DNA of 49,873 bases, taken from assembly GCA_030267965.1 (NCBI GenBank), contig BRYA01000192.1, positions 44,358-94,230 of the forward strand, written 5' to 3'. Positions within the stretch are counted from its first letter, which is position 1. Each line of letters opens with the position of its first letter. A program made the position numbers and the translations under genes. The stretch is from Triparma columacea (taxonomy: Eukaryota; Sar; Bolidophyceae; Parmales; Triparmaceae). Below are positions 10,891 to 20,469 of the stretch, one piece after another. The notes below the pieces were generated by a model. It was not told the DNA's origin. It saw nothing but the letters and a program-made list of their open reading frames with translations, and searched no databases.

Positions 10891-12537
10891 ATGTTTCCGC
10901 ACATCATTCTCGACCCCTCTTCGCTTAATGCCCACCTCCTGAAACAATTCGTTCACCCTGAAGACTCCATCCTAGAGGTACCATCCGGAGCATTCCCATT
11001 CTCGCATGCGCATAACTCGTCACTTTGCGTGAACGATAAGCAAGTGAGCAGACTGCCGAAGAGGGGTGCCCTAATTGGGAACTTCAAAGGACTATCGACG
11101 CGGGGCGTCGTGCAGAAGGATTCTTCCGGAGATCCGCCTCAAGAGGGACTGCTGAATCGTTCGATCCCTCTTTCTTCGTTGCAGAGCGGGCTGGAGGATC
11201 CCTCTTTAGCTTCTGCAACAATGTCATCCCTCACATCCATCACCCCTCTTTCTTCGTTGCAGAGCGGGCTGGAGGATCCCTCTTCAGCTTCTGCAACGAT
11301 GTCATCCCTCACATCCATCACGTCACTTTTCCCCTCACCCGGCACTAAGAATTTAATATTCTCGGTTCGCCCTTGCCTCCTCCTCCCAACCGTGCTTAAT
11401 TACTTCCTGCGTCTCCATCTCTCTGGTCACTCCATCTCCTTAGTGCTCGTCCCTTGCTGCACCCATGCAGCAGCCATTGACCTCGACACGGAGTCCACCA
11501 GCCGGTCCCTCCCATCTATTGTGTTCAAATCAAAGATACAAACTGACATATGCGACGAGATAGTGTCGTTTCTTGAAATTCACGCCCCTGCTTCCCACCC
11601 CAGGTGGGAGCAGGTGAGGATGGAAGATGGTAGGGAAGTCAAGGACGTCAGGGTCGTGCTCGCTGGAGGGGACAACAATGACGAGTTTTGGGATGTTCAT
11701 GATATGCCTCCCCCCCCACCGAATTTTCTCGTGCCAAGTGCAGACGAATTTTACGACGACCAACACCATGGTGTTGAAGAAGACGACGGGCTTATCTTTG
11801 TTCACGGTAAAAAAGGAGAATATGAGTACTTTGTTAATAGGGCCGATGGTGTGCTGGGACATGTTGGAATGGAGCCCTGGGACGCCGGGTATGTCCTCCT
11901 CGCGAGTATTCTCAGGGGAGGACATGCGGTCCGGAAAAATGTACTAGAGGTTGGGGCAGGGGTCGGCTTTGTTGGCCTAACGATCGGAAGAGAAGTACCC
12001 GATTCAGTAGTTCACCTCACTGACTACGACGCCGATGTTCTGAGGATCTTAAAGAGAAATACCGAACGGGTGGTGGGAGACAATGTCACCACAGGGAAAC
12101 TAGATTGGTTCAACAGCGAAGGAGGTGGCGAGTACGACCTCGTCATTGGCGCTGAGGTCGTGTACACCCCTGACCACCGAGTCCTCGCAGATGTGCTATG
12201 GATGAATTTGGTTGAGGGGGGAGAGGCGAAGATTGTAAACATGAAGAGACCGGGATTCGACGGTAAGTGCACCAGCGGAGACACAGGGCGTAATGCAGCA
12301 AGACTTTTACACATGCGCATGAGCGATACCGTCCATCCCCCCTTCTGCCTCCCCCCTAACACAAAATCTATTTCAGAGTTTTTAGACAGAGCAAAAAGCC
12401 TCGGATTCGCCATCGATGTGGGAGTGGAGGAGAGCTTGAAAGAGGCAAATCAACTGAAGGGAAGCTCAGTGGAGGGCGAGTTCATGCTTATCACTTTGTC
12501 CAAAGAAGAAAAATGCGAAGACCTTGCAAGTTCGTAG
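10891..12537 (+). CDS. METTL21-like (Methyltransf_16) protein methyltransferase
   Basis: The family transfers methyl from SAM, usually to Lys of a protein partner. The 548-residue frame ends in a seven-beta-strand domain. Motif I is LEVGAGVGFVGL, an Asp-containing strand follows (HLTDYDADVL), and the post-motif LVIGAEVVYTPDHRVLADVL includes the E-x-x-Y signature of METTL21/FAM86 lysine methyltransferases. The N-terminal 270 residues are weakly conserved. They contain a perfectly in-frame 26-residue tandem duplication (see repeat 11166-11321), so an unrecognised intron in this part cannot be excluded. The start is the first ATG after the TATA box. The target protein is unknown. Confidence 0.75.
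   Translation: MFPHIILDPSSLNAHLLKQFVHPEDSILEVPSGAFPFSHAHNSSLCVNDKQVSRLPKRGALIGNFKGLSTRGVVQKDSSGDPPQEGLLNRSIPLSSLQSGLEDPSLASATMSSLTSITPLSSLQSGLEDPSSASATMSSLTSITSLFPSPGTKNLIFSVRPCLLLPTVLNYFLRLHLSGHSISLVLVPCCTHAAAIDLDTESTSRSLPSIVFKSKIQTDICDEIVSFLEIHAPASHPRWEQVRMEDGREVKDVRVVLAGGDNNDEFWDVHDMPPPPPNFLVPSADEFYDDQHHGVEEDDGLIFVHGKKGEYEYFVNRADGVLGHVGMEPWDAGYVLLASILRGGHAVRKNVLEVGAGVGFVGLTIGREVPDSVVHLTDYDADVLRILKRNTERVVGDNVTTGKLDWFNSEGGGEYDLVIGAEVVYTPDHRVLADVLWMNLVEGGEAKIVNMKRPGFDGKCTSGDTGRNAARLLHMRMSDTVHPPFCLPPNTKSISEFLDRAKSLGFAIDVGVEESLKEANQLKGSSVEGEFMLITLSKEEKCEDLASS
11166..11321 (+). repeat. Two 78-bp tandem copies inside the methyltransferase gene
   Basis: Copy 1 is 11166-11243 and copy 2 is 11244-11321, with two differences that I can see. 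Each codes for 26 residues (PLSSLQSGLEDPS...SIT). Each also contains CCTCTTTCTTCGTTGCAG, a pyrimidine tract plus CAG that looks like a 3' splice site. Confidence 0.9.
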
Positions 12538-12680
12538 ATAAGATGTTGTTATTTCTTTTTGAAAATATAATCATCTAGTATTATGATCCGATTGTTTCAT
12601 TCATGTCTGACTATACTTGGAAAATGGTAACGTTCATGCACTACTGAGAGTTCCTCGTCCGTGATTCTCTACGCTAGTTG

Positions 12681-14102
12681 TTATTTCTTTGTGAATGTCA
12701 ACGTCTTGGTCACGCTAGAGAGCCACTTTTCCTCCCTTTCCATTCCGTTCTCTTCAAAGAGAGCTCCAACATCTTCCTCAATATAAGTATCGTAAAATGG
12801 CTCGTTGAAAGATTTGAAGGCTCCTATCGAGTCATCGAGAACTGGACGATCGCCTTTCTGAATCGAGTCCGTGAACACTGCAAGCCCCCCCTCCTTCGTT
12901 AGGCGCGACATGCTTTTTGCAACATTTGCTCTTGCGCTGGGGGGGAGCTCATGGAACATATACATGCAAATCACGATGTCGTAGCCCTCCTCTGATGTAA
13001 GGGAATCCAGCTCCTCCCCATTCCCTTGCACATATGTGACTTTCGCGTCGGGCACTGATTTTCTCGAAGTTCGACGCTTGAAACTCTCGTAATCTCTATG
13101 ATTCTTGCGGGCTTTTTGAAGGTAGAACGGCGAAAGGTCCACAAGAGTCAGGTCAAGGGAGTCAGCGCCTGTCATCGAGTTGACAGAGTCACGAAGGTAG
13201 ACAGAAAAGCGGCCGGTCCCGCAGCCGATCTCCAAAACCTTGAGAGGTCGGGGAGAGGGCGAAGTGCTCTTATTCTTGTCGTAAAAGGAAGATATAGAAG
13301 ACAAGGCAGTCTTTTGCATAAAGTCTTGGCGACCCAGGAAAAGAGTTTGAGTCGAAGTTTCGTATATGTTGGCCGAAGATGAAGACATCCATCCGTCACT
13401 CTGGTAGTGGAAAGAATTGCCATAATAGCTGGGGTACGCGTCGCCCTTGAGCCAAGTCTCAATTTCAGGTTCAGATCCAGCCGCAGACTGCGAGCGCCTC
13501 CTCAGTGTTGAAACTGCTTCCCCGAAGTAGGGTAGAGCGCGGCTCAGACTTCCAGATATCCTTTGATCTGGATGACGAATGTCATAGTTGAAAGGAAAGC
13601 TATACTTTCCAGCCTCAATCTCTTCGTACTCCTGCAAAGCTGCATGAGCGGCTTCGCCAAGGAGGGAAAGTCCTTGGTTGTTGAACCCTCCCTGCATCTT
13701 ACTGAGGTAAGAGTCCGACGAGGAGCCGTCTATAACGAGGCGAGCGAGGGCAATTGACGCAAGACCCTGGACAGCGTAGCGCACGATTGACGAGGATGTC
13801 ATTGTCAAAAACCTAAGGAACTCTCGATCTCCAGCTGACGAAGAGACTTTGTTTCTTAGGTGATCTTGCCAGCTGTTGTCTTCATGGCCGCGCCAATCTT
13901 CGACACTTGCCGTATTTTTGAAGGTTAGATCCTCGACTAGACCCACGGAGAGACTGCTTTCTGGGACAGTTGAACCCGCACCATTTTCTGAAGAGGGAGC
14001 TGGTGGAGTTAGGGTCTGTTCGTTTGAGTATTTGAGAAGAGTCTTGTGGCTGCGGAAAAGTTCTGGGGCACGTTGTGGCCCTGAAAATACTTGAAATCTC
14101 AT
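12681..14102 (-). CDS. SAM-dependent class I methyltransferase (type 11)
   Basis: The 473-residue single-exon frame has a class I methyltransferase domain in its C-terminal half. Motif I is LEIGCGTGRFSVYL, followed by LTLVDLSPFYLQKARK, then DIVICMYMFHELPP, and finally EGGLAVFTDSIQ. The Phe-His-Glu-Leu-Pro step resembles ubiquinone/phylloquinone-type and plant plastid methyltransferases, but the substrate cannot be read. The N-terminal 200 residues have no motif that I recognise and may include a targeting sequence. A basic N terminus and a possible upstream ATG at 14169 in another frame leave the true start open. It ends tail to tail with the methyltransferase at 10891, 143 bases away. Confidence 0.75.
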   Translation of the reverse strand: MRFQVFSGPQRAPELFRSHKTLLKYSNEQTLTPPAPSSENGAGSTVPESSLSVGLVEDLTFKNTASVEDWRGHEDNSWQDHLRNKVSSSAGDREFLRFLTMTSSSIVRYAVQGLASIALARLVIDGSSSDSYLSKMQGGFNNQGLSLLGEAAHAALQEYEEIEAGKYSFPFNYDIRHPDQRISGSLSRALPYFGEAVSTLRRRSQSAAGSEPEIETWLKGDAYPSYYGNSFHYQSDGWMSSSSANIYETSTQTLFLGRQDFMQKTALSSISSFYDKNKSTSPSPRPLKVLEIGCGTGRFSVYLRDSVNSMTGADSLDLTLVDLSPFYLQKARKNHRDYESFKRRTSRKSVPDAKVTYVQGNGEELDSLTSEEGYDIVICMYMFHELPPSARANVAKSMSRLTKEGGLAVFTDSIQKGDRPVLDDSIGAFKSFNEPFYDTYIEEDVGALFEENGMEREEKWLSSVTKTLTFTKK

Positions 14103-14275
14103 TTAGAGGTGAGAAAAACAATGTACAGAATGTTCTCTGCTTGCTTTCTGCTCCAGTCAGAGCAGTCAAGAGAGGAGCATCAAGAAATCAAGAAAGCAAT
14201 CGGGCGAAGTCGGCCATCAATCACCCCCCCACCCCCCGCCCCCCCCCCCCCCCGCCAAACCTCATAGCGCGAACC

Positions 14276-15969
14276 ATGGCCCCGTCCTTCCGCCTCTTCC
14301 ATTCCCTCCTCTCCCTCCTCTCCCTCCTCTCCCTCCCCTCCCTCTGCACCTCCTCCACTCCCCCAATCTCCCGAATTTCAGTGAACAAGGAAAACAACCT
14401 CATGAAGGATGAGCAGGGTCGGGTGCGTATTTTCCACGGCTTCAACGACTGCGCTAATGACGCCGGAAAAGGCGAGTCGATTGGTCGCTTCGATGGCTCC
14501 AACTACATGCCCAGAGTCCTGCTCTCCAACGATACGCGCCTGGAGGAGCTCACTTCCACGTACGGATTCAACGCCTTCAGGATCTCCGCTGCGTGGGCCG
14601 CTCTCCAGCCTGACCCTCCGTCCTCCGACGGCACCATCACTGACGACTCCTCCTATCTCACCGCGCTCTCTGACCTTGTTGCCAAGCTCGCGGACCACGG
14701 CGCGTTCAGTCTCCTCGACATGCACCAAGACGGCCTTTCCCCCTCGTACGGCTCTTACGACGGCATCCCTCAGTGGCTCGCGAACCTGACCGAGCCGCGC
14801 CACGCCTGGCCGTGGCCGTGGAAGGTGAGTGAGACAGACTTTAATCGGACTGAGGAAATATAGTTAGGGTTATACCATATAGATTGCTAATCCCCTCCCC
14901 CCCCTATCCCCCCCCCTCCCCCCCCCGGAAGGACAACGCACCGAACGACATTTCGGAGGCGGCCGCTCAGAACTTCGGCGAGATCTACCACAACACGCAC
15001 GGCGGCTTGGACGCGTGGGCTGCTGCCTGGCGCTCCTTTGCCGAGCGCTTCCAGCACAACCCCGCAGTTCTCGGCTATGAGCTAATGAACGAGCCGTTCG
15101 CGGGTGATGTTTACCACGACCCCACCCTCTTCCTGCCCGGAGTGGCTGGCTCCAAGTCGCTCGCCCCCGCCTACGACGTCGTTGCGGATGCGATCCGGTC
15201 AGTGGACAATACCACCATGATCTTCTTCGAGCCCGTGACTTGGGGTATGGTGCACGATTCCCCAAGGACCATCCAGAAACTCATCTCGTCCGGCTTCGAT
15301 CACGTGCCCGGTGGGGATGAGTACAGCGATCGCTCCGTCTTTAGCTTCCACTACTACTGCTTCTTCGCAAAGAATGGCGACGGCACCACCTACCCCTCGA
15401 TGGAGAAGAAGGCGTGCGACGAGTTCCTGGGCCCCGCCGTCTTCGACGCGGTTGACGAGACCGCCAAGCGCCTGGGTAGCGGCTCCATGATGACCGAGTT
15501 TGGCGGCTCCTTCTACTCGCCTGACTCCAAGAATCCCAATGGGCGCTCCACTGAGGAGTTCAATTGGCTCATGGACGAGGCGGACAAGCGCCTGCAGTCC
15601 TGGACGTTCTGGGATATCGCTCACTACTACAATTACCCTGAGCCCACCCCTGGTTGCTCCGACGGGCTGGATTGCCCCGGCGTGAAGCTCCTTTCCCGAC
15701 CCTACGCTCAGGCCACGGCAGGCACGCCCACCCTGATGCGCTTCGACACCTCCTCCTCCGTCTTCACCTTCTCCTTCGATGCCGATGCCTCCATCACCGC
15801 CCCCACCGAGATCTTTCTCCCGCCCCACTCCTACCCCGAAGGCTACTCGATCGAGATCGAGGCCGCCTCCAACACCGCTGCTTGGGAAGTGTGCGAGGAT
15901 CGTCCGAACGTCATCTGCGTCTCCGTTGCATCGGACAGCACCGTCACCCTGACCGTGTCGCCCAAATAG
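14276..15969 (+). CDS. Secreted GH5 glycosidase, endoglycoceramidase-like
   Basis: Endoglycoceramidases cut the bond between glycan and ceramide of glycosphingolipids. Exons 14276-14824 and 14932-15969 join in phase 0 to give 528 residues. The N terminus is a signal peptide (a Leu/Ser core up to about residue 23). The family hallmarks follow in order: GRVRIFHGFND, FRISAAWAALQP, LLDMHQDGLSPSYG, YELMNEPFAGD with acid/base Glu237, FSFHYYCFF, and MMTEFGG with nucleophile Glu372. The HQD step and the RIFHG start favour endoglycoceramidase over plain cellulase. A C-terminal beta-sandwich-like region ends in VTLTVSPK. The start ATG has a good context (accATGg) just after a C-rich stretch. A role in lipid turnover or prey/host glycolipid use is inference. 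Confidence 0.85.
14825..14931 (+). other. Glycosidase intron with long C tract
   Basis: This 107-base GTGAGT...AG intron consists in its second half almost only of C runs, ending CCCGGAAG. It lacks the GCTTCGCTC acceptor motif of the minus-strand introns. Confidence 0.8.
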
Positions 15970-16034
15970 ATAAACATATTTCTAGACAACGTTGATGCTT
16001 ATTTTTCTTCCTAAAACTCCATCCCCCTTGGCAA

Positions 16035-17165
16035 TCACTCGAAAATAGCCCTTCTTGCGAAACTCGGCAGTGTGAAAGCGGCCTTGTGTAAGTCCCCGTT
16101 GTAGTATTTAAGGACCTTCTCAATACTGTCGTCCCTCCTGCTCGGCTCCTTGCACCCCTCTTCCTTACCCTTCGTCGCAATCACGAACCCAATTTGCCCG
16201 CTCGGGTACGTCGGTATGGTGGTGTAAGCGTACTCTACCGTGGTGGCAAACTCAGCGACCTTGGAGATCAAGGGCTTGATTATGTCGAGGTGTAGCCACA
16301 TGCACTCGCCCTGGGTGCAAATTATCCCCCCTTCTCGGAGAGCGGCGTACATGTTCTTGTAAAATGGGGCCTCGAAGAGGGCTGCTGCTGGGCCTATGGG
16401 GTCGGAAGAGTCTGTTATTATGACGTCAAAGTGACCCGGATTGTCGGCCATGAAAACATTCCCGTCCATGACCTTAACCTCCACCCTCGGGTCGTCATAT
16501 CCCTTCGCCAAAGACGGCAGGTAAAGCTTTGACTTTTCAATCACGTCCTTGTCAATCTCACAGATGACAACCTTCTCCACGTCGTGGCGGCAGACCTCGC
16601 GAAGGACGCCACCGTCGCCACCGCCGATCACGAGGACGCGCTTGGGATTGGGGTGGGAGAACATGGGGATGTGACAGATCATCTCCTGGTAGGCAAACTC
16701 GTCCCTCTCGGTGACCTGAATCACACCATCGAGGACCAGGACGTTGCCGTGGTCGGAAGATCGGAAGAAGAGGACGTCCTGGTACAGGGATCGACCATGG
16801 TAAAGAACCTCCTCGACCTGGGGGAGGGGAGAGGGGGGGATGAGGGGGCAGCGAGGGAGGGGTGAGTGAGGGTGTGAGGATGTTTTAGCCTCCCCGATGC
16901 TAATAAGGAGTAAAAGCGAGTGATCAGTTCGACGATACGATACAACAAACCGAATGCGTACGCCATATGTCCATCTATCCACCTTACAAATCTTAACCAC
17001 CTGTCGGCTTTATGCAATCTCTCTTACCTTCAACGACATGCTTTGACCTGGCCACATAACACCCCTCTCATGGAACCACCCATCAATGATGAGATCCATA
17101 CCATTAAGTCCGAAGTCCTCTTCCTTTGTTGGAGGGATAAATCCAGCGTTATCTGAGCTCGACAT
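16035..17165 (-). CDS. Spermidine synthase
   Basis: The enzyme moves aminopropyl from decarboxylated SAM to putrescine. Exons 17165-17028 and 16817-16035 join in phase 0 to give 306 residues, the usual length. Visible motifs are GWFHERGVMWPGQSMSLK (N-terminal substrate-lid region), LVLDGVIQVTERDEFAYQEM, VLVIGGGDGGVLREV (cofactor loop), CEIDKDVIEKSK (acidic ligand), and TDSSDPIGPA with the catalytic Asp. The C terminus has IPTYPSGQIGFVIATKG. I chose the ATG at 17165 because the frame upstream of it has no homology and the intron at 16818-17027 is clear. Spermine or thermospermine synthase is less likely given the TYPSGQIGF segment. Cytosolic; no targeting sequence seen. Confidence 0.93.
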
Positions 17166-17573
17166 GGTGCAGTGGGTTGATTCTTGTAGATTTCTGATTG
17201 TTTTCTTAGCTTCTACGTTATGGTAAACAGCAATGTGTCTGAAACTATTGATATCGATATCGATGTCGTCAAAAAGTTCTGCTTTAGATAGCTGGAGATC
17301 CCTGAGCCTTTTTGTAAGAAGAAAAAGTGATACTGAAAGGTCGCGGAGGCGCGGAGGCACGGAGGGACAGGAAAAGGGGTCAAGGCTTTCAAAAGATGGT
17401 GGCAGCACCGTTCTGGCAGCACCTTCGTCGCAACGATACCTTTGATGCATACAACGTCGTGGGACTACTCTTAGACCTCGACAAACGCGTCAGGAGGCCA
17501 ACGAGGTTGAGTTTCTCAAGAACGTGTAAATCACAAGTTCATGCAAAAAATTAATGTAGTTTTTTACGTACCG
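17166..17573. other. Gap between spermidine synthase start and transporter 3' end
   Basis: These 408 bases hold the 5' flank of spermidine synthase (minus strand) and the 3' flank of the transporter. I see no conserved gene. The open frames here are short and without homology. No clear TATA box is visible. Confidence 0.5.
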
Positions 17574-19142
17574 TCAAAAAATGACATTCTTGACGGTGTG
17601 CTGTCCCATTCTCCCATAATTGGGAACACCGGGAACAGTCCACTCCCGGTTATCTCTCAAAATGACGTTTACCCTCTCGTAAACTAAATTGTCAACACTG
17701 ACATTATCGAGGTCGGAAATACTATAATTCTCGTGAGTTGTCGCACTACTCTGGGAGCCCTTCTCCAAGCGATCTGACAAAATGACATCCTTTCGTTCCT
17801 TAGCCCATTTCATCATGGCCCTTGTATACCACGTGACGGTTATACCGACCAATATTAGACCGCTCCACACCCAGACACCCTCAATATCCTGTGGCGACCG
17901 CGTGATCAGAACGAGAGGTAAGCGCGAGTGTGTATGTCAGTGTGGAAGAATTAAGGAGTGGCGTATCTGACTAGAATTTGTGACGGATGCCGTACACACG
18001 CCTTGGTCTTCTTTATCCATTCTTCTTCATTCTCACCTCGCCCAAAACCACAGAACTCGAGACCACAGCGACGGCAACACGAACGGACGAGTACGAGGCG
18101 TAAAGCCCCGGACCCACGAGACGGCAGCACTGGATTTGGAGGTAGGAGCCAACAGTGTACACGCCAAAACCCAGGAACATCAACCAGAAGAAGCTCGCAC
18201 TGTGGGAGGGGGTTGAGGGGGGTGAGGGTTACACTAGAAGTGCTCGATCTATGCTGTAAAAATAAATGCCGTCGTGTATATCCCCCCACCCCACCCCTCC
18301 AACTCCATCGTCTCACCTGAACGGATTCACCAAGGCTTGAAAAAGCGTTGCGACAGATTCCCAACCTACCATCAACAATCCTGCCGTAAATCCAAGCAGG
18401 ACGGTTGCTCCGTTGCTGCTGTGCATGAGTTCCACCTTGGTGCAGACTCCCGTCGTGGTCTTCATCATCATCCTTATACACACGCTAGTCAACACGCTTA
18501 CGATCTGAACCGCCACGCCGATTGCGCTCTGCAGTCCCTTTGCCTGTTGGCTCTCGTCCTCACCGAAGATGAGGTACTCGCCGTAGACCATAGCAACGCA
18601 ACCCACTGACGTCCACGCCACAGCGATCCACGTAATTAAGGGGATCTCCGCGCCTAACCAAAACTTGTCTACCACTGGGGTTATCAGTGGACTGAGGAGG
18701 TTCACAATGGCGACGTTGTAAGCCGAGGTAAGCCCGCAACTCAGGATGTTTGTCATAGACCGGATGGCTGAGAGCACTCCGAAGAGAAGAAGCGTTGACC
18801 AGTACTTTTTCAAGCCGACGTAAGGCTTCTTGTAGCTGTGACGAATGTTGTGTAAATGTTATAAATGGACGACATGGGTGAGAACGATCAAGGAGAGGAC
18901 ACTTGTATGGGAATGAGCGCCAGCGCTGGCATTGTCAGCGAGGAGCAGAACCAGCCCTCTCACCTCTTGTCCTGTACAAGCAGAAAGGGTTTGTTAGATA
19001 AATTGCTGCGTTGGACATGGGTTTAGGATACATATAATCTAACAGAGTTTCTCACCGAATGTTCATCAATCGACTCAGGATAGGTGTTTTCCTTCAAAAT
19101 CATGAGAATTATGGACAGGCATCTGGCAAACGCAATGACCGA
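17574..19142 (-). CDS. Drug/metabolite-type (EamA/SLC35-like) membrane transporter, 5' end unresolved
   Basis: Multi-span permease of the DMT superfamily. Supported exons are 19142-19056, 18971-18964 (8 bases), 18835-18317, 18199-18037 and 17888-17574; all phases agree. The product shows a repeated helix pattern. ILSCGLTSAYNVAIVNLLSPLITPVVDKFWLGAEIP is typical of helices 3-4, and GPGLYASYSSVRVAVAVVSSSVVLGE matches the second-half equivalent. The C-terminal tail of about 65 residues is hydrophilic. The reading frame continues upstream of 19142 through an acceptor TTCCCAG. A hydrophobic stretch around 19195-19290 probably codes the first helix, but I could not find a donor in phase. The minimal start would be the ATG at 19103. 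The substrate (sugar nucleotide, phosphate ester or other) is unknown. Confidence 0.72.
18964..18971 (-). other. 8-base micro-exon of the transporter gene
   Basis: GACAAGAG is bounded by GTACAG and GTGAGAGG. It supplies Asp-Lys and two bases of Ser, and it makes the phases of the flanking exons (19056 end phase 0; 18835 start needs two bases) compatible. Confidence 0.65.
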
Positions 19143-19549
19143 CTGGGAATTTAAGGACAAGGGGGAGAAGACGATCAGATACCGACACGCAGTAGGCTGA
19201 CACCCAAAAAAGTTTCACCGGCAATGAAGAATCGAAGCGGGAAGAAGAGGAGGGTGAGATTTATGGCAAAGAGTTTTGAAATCGGGGTGACTCGAGAAAA
19301 GGGAGAGGGTTGGAGATTTTGTTCTTAGGGCTGAACTAAGCAACGAAAAGGATGCAGCATACACACGCACCTGAAGACCCCAAACAAAATGCACAAAAAT
19401 GCACAATAACATGCATTGACGGAACTCTTTGACCGAATTCATCTTTTTACCCCAAAACCCCAAAAGGCAAAGGCAAAATCCCAAATCCCAAAACCTCGGA
19501 ATTGCCCAGCCACAACAGTTTAGTTTTAAGGCCAGTCCGTGGAACTGTC
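19143..19549. other. Region between transporter 5' end and dynein light chain
   Basis: About 400 bases probably contain one or more unassigned 5' exons of the transporter (a hydrophobic frame near 19195-19290 on the minus strand) and the promoter of the plus-strand light-chain gene. No TATA box is obvious. Confidence 0.45.
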
Positions 19550-20224
19550 ATGGCGGTAAGCTCCTCCCCCCCACGCCATCCAGCAGATTCCCACCTCTCA
19601 CTCATCTACCCTCTCTTGAACCGCCAAACACCCCCTCTGACCCCCTCACCAAATCCCCAAACCCCAACTCCTTCGAACCTCCTTTCTCTCTCTCTCTCTC
19701 ACTCTCTCACTTGTGGAACCTCCTTTCTCTCTCTCTCTTGCCCTCATGCAGTCGAACCAAGTAAATGAAGTCGAGGAGATGGTAAAGGAGCTCAAGAAGG
19801 TGCGTTCCTCCTCAAACTCTTGGGTCCTCCGCCTTGGGAGTTGGGCCGATGGACTATGAAATATAATCTTCTGACCCTTCCCCGTTCCCCCCATCGTGTC
19901 CATCACCATCCTCAGAATATCGGCTTTAAGGCTTACATCATCTTAAACAATGACGGGATCGTAATTAAGTGGGAGCAGGTGGACGTCCCCATGCCCTACG
20001 AGGTTGCCGTCCAGCACGCCCACCTCGTCCTTGATCTCTGCTCCAAGTCCAAGAAGCACATCAGGGAGCTTTTTGACCCGCCCGATAATGACGTCGAGAA
20101 CATCAGGCTTAGGACGGACGACTATGAGCTTATTGCAGCCCAGCATGGACACTTCACACTCATTGTAATCCAGGAGGATCCCTCGATGAAGGCGAAAACT
20201 GATGACGAGGAAGAGGATATGTAA
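19550..20224 (+). CDS. Roadblock/LC7-type dynein light chain
   Basis: Roadblock light chains dimerise on dynein intermediate chains in cytoplasmic and axonemal dynein. Exons are 19550-19555 (ATGGCG only), 19752-19799 and 19916-20224, all in phase 0, for 120 residues. The fold signature is VEEMVKELKK, then GFKAYIILNNDGIVIKW, a helix AVQHAHLVLDLCSKSKKHIRELFDP, and the strands IRLRTDDYELIAAQHGHFTLIVIQ. The domain matches human DYNLRB across its length, with an added acidic tail (DDEEEDM). Intron 1 (19556-19751) contains CT microsatellites next to its acceptor. The alternative is a Ragulator-type roadblock protein, but the IRLRT...ELIAAQ...LIVIQ end fits dynein better. Confidence 0.85.
19682..19739 (+). 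repeat. CT-dinucleotide microsatellite in light-chain intron 1
   Basis: Two (CT)n stretches, about 20 and 12 bases long, lie just upstream of the acceptor at 19751. They probably form its pyrimidine tract. Confidence 0.8.
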
Positions 20225-20469
20225 AGGGAAGAACAAAAGGGAAAGGAATCGCGGGGAGTGGGGGATTGGGGAGATGATGCAAACATGTAAAATATAAGTC
20301 GACAAAACCCCCAGCCCCCCGGAAGCTGACCGAGTGGTTAAAAACCCGAGTACCCTCCCCTTTAGGGGGAGCGTGCTTGAGAGGTTGGCAGAAGTTGGGC
20401 TGGAATGCTTTGAAGGCGCGGTAAAATAGACACATCACACTCTAACATAAAACAGAAACCTCTACTACA

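Noticed and set aside
15199..15828. 209-codon minus-strand open frame across the glycosidase exon 2.
   Set aside because: It mirrors codons of the GH5 domain; the Gly/Val/Glu-rich product has no recognisable motif.
17230..17450. Upstream extension of the spermidine synthase frame (about 95 codons before the chosen Met).
   Set aside because: The extension has no similarity to the family and no plausible targeting pattern; the ATG at 17165 gives the normal length.
19195..19290. Hydrophobic minus-strand frame considered as exon 1 of the transporter.
   Set aside because: Attractive as a first membrane helix, but no GT donor gives a phase that joins the exon at 19142 without using an unusual GTCAGC site; left unassigned.
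20325..20412. tRNA-like sequence: CTGACCGAGTGGTTAA resembles a class II tRNA A box, followed by a CTCCCC/GGGGAG hairpin.
   Set aside because: No B box (GTTCGAATCC-like) and no matching acceptor stem downstream; the order and spacing do not fold into a tRNA-Ser or tRNA-Leu cloverleaf.
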